DNA of 12,270 bases from Rhodospirillaceae bacterium (GTDB lineage: Bacteria; Pseudomonadota; Alphaproteobacteria; UBA828), in the NCBI GenBank assembly GCA_028819955.1, contig JAPPKP010000336.1, positions 1 to 12,270 of the forward strand, in the 5' to 3' direction. Under the pieces are notes generated by a model, which searched no databases, had not been told where the DNA came from, and worked only from the letters and a program-made list of their open reading frames with translations. Positions within the stretch are counted from its first letter, which is position 1. The number at the start of each line of letters is the position of its first letter. Shown here piece by piece: positions 7,050 through 12,270 of the stretch. The position numbers and the translations under genes were made by a program.

Positions 7050-7145
7050 GAATTTTTCATAACCCTTCCAGAAAAAATCTATTGGCATTTATCCTTCAGC
7101 AGTACCATCTCTGAAGTGCCGCCCCCCGGCCGATCTTGCACAGAT

Positions 7146-7184
7146 TTGGCGGAACGAGCGTCCAACGGCTCCGCCAAGAGCGGA
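7146..7184 (+). repeat. Overlapping alternative hairpins (shared TCCGC arm)
   Basis: TTGGCGGA (7146-7153) is perfectly complementary to TCCGCCAA (7170-7177) across a 16-nt loop. The same TCCGC (7170-7174) can instead pair with GCGGA at 7180-7184 across a 5-nt loop. The two pairings exclude each other, as in attenuators, but no T-run follows either one. Whether the region is transcribed is unknown. Confidence 0.4.
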
Positions 7185-7210
7185 TCGCAAGGCAAGTCCT
7201 GGCCGGGAGG

Positions 7211-7238
7211 GGCGGGACCGGGTCCCTCCCTGCCCGCC
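7211..7238 (+). repeat. GC-rich dyad in the intergenic stretch
   Basis: GGCGGG (7211-7216) can pair with CCCGCC (7233-7238). A competing inner hairpin is GGGAC (7214-7218) with GTCCC (7222-7226) across a 3-nt loop. No uridine run follows, so it is not a standard intrinsic terminator. Confidence 0.35.
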
Positions 7239-7335
7239 GTTCCCGCCCTTTGGCCGCCGGCGTCGGCCCCCGCTGCCGCCGGCGCCCAGCGGTGGCGGCC
7301 CATCGCTCCCTTCGCCTCGCTTCGTGCATTCCGCC

Positions 7336-7365
7336 ATGACCCTGACCGGACATGCGGTTTACGAT
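7336..7365 (+). promoter_or_regulatory. Weak putative promoter for the dehydrogenase-cupin pair
   Basis: ATGACC (7336-7341, 4/6 to TTGACA) and TACGAT (7360-7365, 4/6 to TATAAT) are 18 nt apart. A start near 7372 would fall inside the inverted repeat at 7365-7390. Both boxes are mediocre, so this rests mainly on position. Confidence 0.3.
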
Positions 7366-7390
7366 GGGCGGCCCGGCAGCGGGCCGCTCA
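7365..7390 (+). repeat. Strong hairpin or operator dyad just upstream of the dehydrogenase ribosome site
   Basis: GCGGCCCG (7368-7375) and CGGGCCGC (7380-7387) form a perfect 8-bp stem with a GCAG loop. The stem extends outward through a G-U, a G-C and a T-A pair to 7365 and 7390. It ends 9 nt before the GGAGA ribosome site (7400-7404). It could be an operator overlapping the start of transcription or an RNA element affecting ribosome access. Confidence 0.5.
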
Positions 7391-7411
7391 CGGCACGACG
7401 GAGAACGACTC

Positions 7412-8368
7412 ATGGCGACCGTACTGCAGACAGACTTCGCCTGGCCCGACGTCGGCATCGAGCGCGCGGTGATCGAAGACGCCGGCCACACGCTGGTCAC
7501 CGGCCCTTCCGAGCCGAGCCCGGCGGAGGCGGTCGAGGCCATGGTGGACCAGCACGACCCCGCCGCGATCCTCACCTGTTGGGCCCAGATCTCCGCTGCC
7601 GCAATCGAGCGCCCCTCGGCGCTCAAGATCGTGCAGCGGCTGGGCGTCGGGCTCGACAACATCGCGGTGGAGGCAGCGACCGCGCGCGGCACCTGGGTCG
7701 GCAACGTGCCGGACTATTGCGTCGAAGAGGTCTCGGACCACGCGGTGGCCATGGCCTACGCCTGGCTCCGTGGCGTCGTTCACTTCGACCGCGCGGTGAA
7801 GACGGGCGCGTGGGACCCCTCCGGCGCCCGCCTGCGCCGCGGGGCGACGATGACCGCCGGCATCCTCGGCATGGGGCGGATCGGGCGCTGCACCGCGCGC
7901 AAGCTGGACGCACTCGGCATGGCCGTGCTGGGCCACGATATCGCCGCCCCGCCCGAGGCCGTGCCAGCGCAAATGGTCGGGCTCGACCGGCTCGCCGCGG
8001 ACTCCGACATCGTCGTGGTCCACCTGCCGCTTACCGACGCGACGCACCACCTGGTCGATGCGGCGTTCCTCGCCCGCGTCAAGCCGGGCGCCTTCCTCGT
8101 CAATGTGAGCCGCGGCCCTGTGGTCGACAATGACGCACTGATCGAGGCGCTGGAGGCCGGCCAGCTCGCCGGCGCCGGCCTCGACGTGGTGGAGGGCGAG
8201 CCGAGCCCGCCCGCAGAACTCGTCGCCCGCGCCGACGTGATCGCGACGCCGCACGTGGCCTTCTCCTCCGATGCCTCGCTGGCCGAGCTCAGGCGGCGCG
8301 GTGCGGAGGAGGTGGTGCGGGTGCTCGCCGGCGATGCGCCGGTGAATGCATGCAACCGCATCGATTGA
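7412..8368 (+). CDS. D-isomer-specific 2-hydroxyacid dehydrogenase (NAD-dependent)
   Basis: Cytosolic enzyme interconverting a D-2-hydroxyacid and its 2-oxoacid with NAD(H), 318 residues (family about 310-340). The N-terminal catalytic half includes the substrate-loop segment RLGVGLDNI (76-84). The Rossmann domain starts at GILGMGRIG (150-158), with D176 (GHDIA) after strand 2, indicating NAD rather than NADP. Catalytic residues are R234 (VSRGPVVD), E263 (DVVEGEP) and H281 (TPHVAF). The ATG at 7412 has GGAGA 7 nt upstream; longer in-frame extensions from about 7352 run through the hairpin and add no conserved residues. The downstream cupin follows after 43 nt in the same direction. It is annotated in databases as phosphoglycerate, glyoxylate/hydroxypyruvate or C-terminal binding-like dehydrogenase; the sequence alone does not decide. 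A role with the SDR and B12 mutase is inferred from context. Confidence 0.93.
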   Translation: MATVLQTDFAWPDVGIERAVIEDAGHTLVTGPSEPSPAEAVEAMVDQHDPAAILTCWAQISAAAIERPSALKIVQRLGVGLDNIAVEAATARGTWVGNVPDYCVEEVSDHAVAMAYAWLRGVVHFDRAVKTGAWDPSGARLRRGATMTAGILGMGRIGRCTARKLDALGMAVLGHDIAAPPEAVPAQMVGLDRLAADSDIVVVHLPLTDATHHLVDAAFLARVKPGAFLVNVSRGPVVDNDALIEALEAGQLAGAGLDVVEGEPSPPAELVARADVIATPHVAFSSDASLAELRRRGAEEVVRVLAGDAPVNACNRID

Positions 8369-8411
8369 GGAGCCGGGGCGCTCGAATCGCGCGCGGGCAA
8401 GGAAGGCACCG

Positions 8412-8810
8412 ATGACCGCACCGAAACCCGCCGTCGTCGACCAGGCCGATCTCGCCTGGGAGGGCGGGGAGGACGCCAACCTCGCCACAGGCACCGGGAT
8501 TCGCTGGAAGCTGCTGATCACCGGCGAGCGGACGGGCTCCACGGGCCTCGCCACCGGGATCGCCGAGGTCGCGCCGGGCTCGGAGCTCCGCCGCCATCAC
8601 CACGAGCCCGCGGAGACCTATTACATCATGAGCGGCCAGGGCGAGATAGAGATCGAGGGCCGCATCCACGCAGTGAAGCCTGGCAGCGCGGTCTACATCC
8701 CCCCCGACGCAAAGCACGCGCTGCGCTGCACCGGTGCTGACCCGCTGGTCTTCGTGTTCGCCTTCCCGCGCGACCGCTTCGACAAGATCGTCTACCACTT
8801 CGATCACTAG
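8412..8810 (+). CDS. Small single-domain cupin protein
   Basis: A 132-residue metal-binding beta-barrel protein. Cupin motif 1 is complete: G56, H62, H64, E68 and G75 fit G(X)5HXH(X)3E(X)6G. Motif 2 is PGSAVYIPPDAKHALR (90-105), with metal ligand H102, though Asp replaces the usual Gly after PxP and Cys the usual terminal Asn. Small cupins act as isomerases, dioxygenases, decarboxylases or ligand sensors, and no function can be chosen. ATG 8412 is preferred because GGAAGG (8401-8406) lies just upstream; the in-frame ATG at 8346 overlaps the dehydrogenase end and adds a disordered, Arg-rich leader. It is probably co-transcribed with the dehydrogenase. Confidence 0.88.
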   Translation: MTAPKPAVVDQADLAWEGGEDANLATGTGIRWKLLITGERTGSTGLATGIAEVAPGSELRRHHHEPAETYYIMSGQGEIEIEGRIHAVKPGSAVYIPPDAKHALRCTGADPLVFVFAFPRDRFDKIVYHFDH

Positions 8811-8814
8811 CACT

Positions 8815-8866
8815 CGAGGTTAGGCCGCGCGCGTTGACTCGGTTCCGCCTCCGGGGCTAAACCTCG
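8815..8866. repeat. Widely spaced inverted repeat flanking the sdh promoter
   Basis: CGAGGTT (8815-8821) and AACCTCG (8860-8866) are perfect 7-bp inverted arms separated by 38 nt, with a further AG/CT match interrupted by one extra A. The arms bracket the TTGACT box, and the right arm covers the likely -10. It might be an operator pair or part of a long hairpin ending the cupin transcript. Confidence 0.35.
8834..8863 (+). promoter_or_regulatory. Putative promoter of the sdhCDAB operon
   Basis: TTGACT (8834-8839) matches the -35 consensus in five of six positions. TAAACC (8858-8863), a weak -10, follows after 18 nt. It lies about 50 nt ahead of the sdhC start in the 102-bp gap after the cupin. 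The strong TTGAC with a degenerate -10 is common in alphaproteobacteria. Confidence 0.45.
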
Positions 8867-8912
8867 GCAGGCGTCGCGGCCCGTGCGAGGGCCGGATTTC
8901 GGGGGCGAATTC

Positions 8913-9329
8913 GTGGCAGATCAATCAAGCGGCAGCGGAGCCCGCGCGCGACCGATCTCGCCCCACCTCACCATCTATCGGCCGCAGCTCACCTCGGTGC
9001 TCTCGATCCTGCACCGGATGACCGGGGTGATTCTGGCGTCGGGCGCGGCGATGCTCTGCGCCTGGCTGCTGACCGCCGCCGCAGGCGAGCGTTACTACGA
9101 TTGGACCGCGTGGTTCCTTACCTCGTGGCTCGGCTACGCGCTGCTGGCGGCCTGGTCGTGGTGCCTCTTCTATCACCTGTGCAACGGCGTCCGGCACCTG
9201 TTCTGGGATGCCGGCATGTGCCTCTCGCTCCGCGAGACCTATGGCTCGGGCATCGCCGTTGTGGTGGCGTCGTTCGTGCTGACCGGGCTCTCCTGGGGCC
9301 TCGGCATCGCCTGCAACCTGGCCGGCTGA
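8913..9329 (+). CDS. sdhC: Succinate dehydrogenase cytochrome b556 subunit
   Basis: Membrane anchor of respiratory complex II, which with SdhD binds heme b and the ubiquinone site. The 138-residue product begins with the family signature RPISPHLTIYRPQ (13-25), then LTSVLSILHRMTG (26-38) with the conserved Ser and Arg near the quinone site. There are three membrane helices, at about 37-57, 66-90 and 112-133. H88 in FYHLCNGVRHL is the equivalent of the axial heme histidine. GTG 8913 is chosen because GGGGGCG lies 5 nt upstream and it gives a family-length N-terminus; GTG 8883 in the same frame would add ten residues without similarity. It is the first gene of sdhCDAB. Confidence 0.96.
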   Translation: MADQSSGSGARARPISPHLTIYRPQLTSVLSILHRMTGVILASGAAMLCAWLLTAAAGERYYDWTAWFLTSWLGYALLAAWSWCLFYHLCNGVRHLFWDAGMCLSLRETYGSGIAVVVASFVLTGLSWGLGIACNLAG

Positions 9330-9337
9330 GGGGCGCC

Positions 9338-9721
9338 ATGGCACTGCAGACCCCGCTCGCCAAGGTACGTCACCTGGGCTCCGCCAAAGAGGGGGTCAAC
9401 CACTGGTGGTGGCAGCGGCTCACCGCGATCCTGCTGGTGCCGCTCTCGCTCTGGTTCGTGGGCTCGCTCTGGTCGCTGATTGCCGCGGGCGCGGACCGCG
9501 ACGATTTCGTCGACTGGCTCTCCGGCCCGGTCGCAGCGGTGCTGATGCTGCTCTTCCTGGGCGCAACCTTCTATCACCTGAAGCTCGGCCTTCAGGTGGT
9601 GATCGAGGACTACGTGCACGGCAAGTGCAAGTGGCCGCTGCTGATCCTCAACACGCTGCTCTGCCTCGTGCTCTGCCTCGCCTCGCTCTATTCCGTGATC
9701 CTGATCGCGGTGCAGGGATGA
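9338..9721 (+). CDS. sdhD: Succinate dehydrogenase hydrophobic membrane anchor subunit
   Basis: The 127-residue second membrane anchor of complex [15 protein letters not shown] (21-33) opens helix 1, with further helices at about 63-87 and 99-124. The hallmark [17 protein letters not shown] (78-94) contains the heme-side histidine H80 and the D91-Y92 pair that corresponds to the quinone-site Asp-Tyr. The ATG at 9338 follows the sdhC stop by 8 nt, and GAGGGG across that stop serves as the ribosome site, indicating coupling. The frame stays open upstream, but that part overlaps sdhC and is not conserved. Confidence 0.96.
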   Translation: MALQTPLAKVRHLGSAKEGVNHWWWQRLTAILLVPLSLWFVGSLWSLIAAGADRDDFVDWLSGPVAAVLMLLFLGATFYHLKLGLQVVIEDYVHGKCKWPLLILNTLLCLVLCLASLYSVILIAVQG

Positions 9722-9725
9722 GCCC

Positions 9726-11519
9726 ATGACCGCCGCCTACCCGATCGCCGAGCACCACGACGACGTGGTGGTGGTGGGCGCCGGCGGTGCCGGCCTGCGC
9801 GCCACTCTCGGCCTCGCCGAGGCCGGCCTGCAGACCGCCTGTATCAGCAAGCTCTTCCCCACCCGCAGCCACACAGTGGCCGCCCAGGGCGGCATCTCGG
9901 CGGCGCTCGGCAACATGGAGGAGGACGACTGGCGCTGGCACATGTACGACACCGTCAAGGGCTCGGACTGGCTGGGCGACCAGGACGCGATCGAATACCT
10001 GTGCAAGGAGGGGCCGAGGGCGGTCATCGAGCTTGAGCACTACGGCGTGCCCTTCTCCCGCACGCCCGACGGCAAGATCTACCAGCGCGCCTTCGGCGGC
10101 ATGTCGCTCAACTACGGCGAGAAGCAGGCGCACCGCACCTGCGCCGCTGCCGACCGCACCGGCCATGCCATCCTGCACACGCTCTATCAGCAGTCACTGC
10201 GCCACAGGGCGGCGTTCTTCATCGAGTATTTCGCCCTCGACCTGGTGATGGACGAGGAGGGCGCGTGTCGCGGCGTGCTCGCCTGGAACCTGGACGACGG
10301 CACGCTGCATCTCTTCCGCGCCCACATGGTGATCCTGGCGACCGGCGGTTACGGCCGCGCCTACTTCTCCGCCACCTCGGCCCACACCTGCACGGGCGAC
10401 GGCAACGCCATGGTGCTGCGCGCAGGGCTGCCGTTGCAGGACATGGAGTTCGTGCAGTTCCACCCCACCGGCATCTACGGCTCCGGCTGCCTGATGAGCG
10501 AGGGCGCGCGCGGCGAGGGCGGCTACCTGATCAACTCCGAGGGCGAGCGCTTCATGGAGCGCTACGCGCCCAACGCCAAGGACCTCGCCTCGCGCGACGT
10601 GGTGAGCCGCGCGATCACCATGGAGATCCGCGAGGGGCGCGGCTGCGGGCCCGAGAAGGACCACATGCACCTGAAGATGGACCATCTCGGCGCCGAGGTG
10701 CTGAACGAGCGCTTGCCCGGCATCACCGAGACGGCCCGCATCTTCGCCGGCGTCGAGCCGCTGAAGGAGCCGGTCCCGGTGATCCCCACCGTCCACTACA
10801 ACATGGGCGGTATCCCCTGCATCTATACCGGCGAGACGGTGACGGTGAGGGACGGCGACCCCGATTCCGCGGTCCCCGGCCTGATGTCGGTGGGGGAGGC
10901 CGCCTGCGTCTCCGTCCACGGTGCCAACCGGCTGGGGTCCAACTCGCTGCTCGACCTCGTCGTGTTCGGCCGCGCGGCGGCAGAGCGCTGCGCCGAGATC
11001 GTCGAGGCCGGCGCGCCTCACAAGCCGATGCAGAACGGCACGCTCGACAAGAGCCTCGACTGGTTCGACCGGCTCCGCCACGCCAAGGGCGAGACGCCCA
11101 CGGCTGCGATCCGGCTCGACATGCAGCGCACCATGCAGGAGCACGCCGGCGTCTTCCGCACCCAGGAGATCATGGAGGAGGGCGCGCGCAAGCTGGACGG
11201 GGTCTGGGATGGCTTCCGCAACGACATCGGCGTCGCCGACCGCTCGCTGATCTGGAACTCCGACCTCGCCGAGACCATCGAGCTCGACAACCTGATGCGC
11301 CAGGCGAGCGTCACCCTGCACTCGGCGCTCAAGCGCGAGGAGAGCCGCGGGGCGCATGCCCGCGAGGATTTCCCGGACCGCGACGACGAGAAGTGGCTGA
11401 AGCACACCGTCGCCTGGCTCGACGACGACGGCGCGACGCGGCTCGACTACCGGCCGGTGCACTTGCATACGCTCAGCAACGAGGTCGAGACCGTTCCCCT
11501 CAAGGCGCGGGTCTACTAG
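9726..11519 (+). CDS. sdhA: Succinate dehydrogenase flavoprotein subunit
   Basis: The 597-residue catalytic subunit that oxidises succinate to fumarate, linking the TCA cycle to the quinone pool on the cytoplasmic face of the membrane. The FAD-binding [12 protein letters not shown] is at about 15-26, and H49 in [13 protein letters not shown] is the covalent FAD attachment site. Active-site residues are H246 and T248 (QFHPTGIYG), E259 ([10 protein letters not shown]), the proton-shuttling R290 ([10 protein letters not shown]), H357 (PTVHYNMGG) and R402 ([13 protein letters not shown]), each matching a known E. coli SdhA residue. Length and termini are normal. The ATG lies 4 nt after the sdhD stop. 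No damage or odd features are visible. Confidence 0.98.
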   Translation: MTAAYPIAEHHDDVVVVGAGGAGLRATLGLAEAGLQTACISKLFPTRSHTVAAQGGISAALGNMEEDDWRWHMYDTVKGSDWLGDQDAIEYLCKEGPRAVIELEHYGVPFSRTPDGKIYQRAFGGMSLNYGEKQAHRTCAAADRTGHAILHTLYQQSLRHRAAFFIEYFALDLVMDEEGACRGVLAWNLDDGTLHLFRAHMVILATGGYGRAYFSATSAHTCTGDGNAMVLRAGLPLQDMEFVQFHPTGIYGSGCLMSEGARGEGGYLINSEGERFMERYAPNAKDLASRDVVSRAITMEIREGRGCGPEKDHMHLKMDHLGAEVLNERLPGITETARIFAGVEPLKEPVPVIPTVHYNMGGIPCIYTGETVTVRDGDPDSAVPGLMSVGEAACVSVHGANRLGSNSLLDLVVFGRAAAERCAEIVEAGAPHKPMQNGTLDKSLDWFDRLRHAKGETPTAAIRLDMQRTMQEHAGVFRTQEIMEEGARKLDGVWDGFRNDIGVADRSLIWNSDLAETIELDNLMRQASVTLHSALKREESRGAHAREDFPDRDDEKWLKHTVAWLDDDGATRLDYRPVHLHTLSNEVETVPLKARVY

Positions 11520-11539
11520 GGCCCCGGCAAGGTCGATCC

Positions 11540-12270
11540 ATGGCGCAGCTCACGCTCCCGCAGAACTCGAAGATCAGTAAGGGCAGGCACTTCCCCGTCG
11601 CCGGGACGGGCCGGACCAGGCGCTTCAAGATCTACCGCTACGATCCCGACAGCGGCGAGAATCCGCGCACCGATACCTACGACCTCGATCTCGACCGCTG
11701 CGGGCCGATGGTCCTGGACGCCCTCATCAAGATCAAGAACGAGGTGGATGCGACGCTCACCTTCCGCCGTAGCTGCCGCGAGGGGATTTGCGGCTCCTGC
11801 GCCATGAACGTCGACGGCACCAACACGCTCGCCTGCATCAAGCCCATCGACGAGGTGAGGGGCGAGGTGCGCATCTATCCGCTGCCGCACATGCCGGTGG
11901 TGAAGGACCTGGTGCCCGACATGGCGGACTTCTACGCCCAGTACGCCTCCATCGAGCCCTGGATGAAGACGGACACCGCGCCGCCGTCGTCCACCGAGCG
12001 GCTGCAGGCGCAGGAGGATCGCGAGAAGCTCGACGGTCTCTACGAGTGCATCCTGTGCGCCTGCTGCTCGACGAGCTGCCCGAGCTACTGGTGGAACAGC
12101 GACCGCTACCTGGGCCCCGCGACCCTGCTGCAGGCCTACCGCTGGCTCGCCGACAGCCGCGACGAGGCGACCGGCGAGCGGCTCGACGAGCTGGAGGACC
12201 CGTTCCGGCTCTACCGCTGCCACACCATCATGAACTGCACCCGCACCTGCCCGAAGCACCTGAACCCGGC
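11540..12270 (+). CDS. sdhB: Succinate dehydrogenase iron-sulfur subunit (partial, 3' end off the right edge)
   Basis: Electron-transfer subunit that passes electrons from FAD to ubiquinone through three iron-sulfur clusters. The window holds 243 codons plus two bases; only about 15-20 residues are missing. The [2Fe-2S] ligands are C79, C84, C87 and C99 ([10 protein letters not shown], then NTLAC). C170, C173 and C176 (CILCACC) with C237 hold the [4Fe-4S] cluster, and C180, C227 and C233 hold the [3Fe-4S] cluster (CHTIMNC). The ATG at 11540 is 20 nt after sdhA, with AAGG at 11529-11532 as a modest ribosome site. The N-terminus [19 protein letters not shown] is typical of alphaproteobacterial SdhB. 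Confidence 0.97.
   Translation, partial: MAQLTLPQNSKISKGRHFPVAGTGRTRRFKIYRYDPDSGENPRTDTYDLDLDRCGPMVLDALIKIKNEVDATLTFRRSCREGICGSCAMNVDGTNTLACIKPIDEVRGEVRIYPLPHMPVVKDLVPDMADFYAQYASIEPWMKTDTAPPSSTERLQAQEDREKLDGLYECILCACCSTSCPSYWWNSDRYLGPATLLQAYRWLADSRDEATGERLDELEDPFRLYRCHTIMNCTRTCPKHLNP

Larger units (their letters stand above)
7050..7411. other. 362-bp non-coding stretch with several potential hairpins
   Basis: No credible gene is seen here; frames on both strands are GC-driven and lack family motifs. The first ~60 bp is A/T-rich, with a weak complementary pair ATTTTTC (7052-7058) and GAAAAAAT (7071-7078) that is not a convincing terminator. The rest is very G/C-rich and carries the dyads listed separately plus a direct repeat GCCGCCGGCG (7253-7262 and 7275-7284). 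It ends in the leader of the D-2-hydroxyacid dehydrogenase. It could hold the terminator of the methyltransferase unit, the promoter and leader of the next unit, or a small RNA. Confidence 0.6.

Noticed and set aside
7052..7078. A/T-only inverted repeat after the methyltransferase as a terminator
   Set aside because: The stem would be almost all A-T pairs with an imperfect match and no GC clamp, so it is not a credible intrinsic terminator.
7050..7411. Cobalamin riboswitch ahead of the dehydrogenase, or sigma54 promoter at TTGGCA (7082-7087)
   Set aside because: I find no B12-box-like element or GCCACTG core, and no GC dinucleotide at the required distance from the GG for a -24/-12 promoter.
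10194..11468. Long open frame on the minus strand opposite sdhA (424 codons)
   Set aside because: The composition is that of a codon shadow, and sdhA on the plus strand has every catalytic residue.

Overview
The window is a GC-rich chromosomal segment that looks alphaproteobacterial. The sdhC-sdhD-sdhA-sdhB order, the SdhC N-terminal motif and the heavy G/C third-position bias (which produces long open antisense frames) all fit a Rhodospirillales- or Rhizobiales-type genome. No species can be named from the sequence. I see no tRNA, rRNA, insertion sequence, CRISPR array or attachment site.

Layout. Positions 1-1873 (minus strand) hold a PotA-type ABC ATPase followed, with an ATGA overlap, by a PotB-type permease that runs off the left edge. 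A 149-bp divergent promoter region (1874-2022) separates these from a plus-strand set. That set is a short-chain dehydrogenase/reductase (2023-2826), a 589-residue cobalamin-binding enzyme (2846-4615), and a MutL/GlmL-family ASKHA protein (4612-6024, overlapping its neighbour by GTGA). A region with a consensus TATAAT box and several small dyads (6025-6173) leads into a class I SAM-dependent methyltransferase (6174-7049). A 362-bp non-coding stretch with several potential hairpins (7050-7411) precedes a D-2-hydroxyacid dehydrogenase (7412-8368) and a small cupin (8412-8810). From 8913 to the right edge lies sdhCDAB, respiratory complex II, with sdhB missing only its last residues.

How the genes may work together. 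The core of interest is the SDR / B12 enzyme / MutL trio. The B12 enzyme appears to join a glutamate-mutase-E-like catalytic part to a GlmS-like cobalamin domain in one chain, and MutL-family proteins are typical partners of such mutases. With a Pot-type importer facing it, two NAD(P)-type oxidoreductases and a cupin, the segment reads as an uptake-and-catabolism cluster for a small organic substrate whose key step is a B12-dependent rearrangement. The substrate cannot be read from the sequence. No methylaspartase gene is present, so the classical methylaspartate route of glutamate fermentation is not indicated. The sdh operon is housekeeping and has its own putative promoter.
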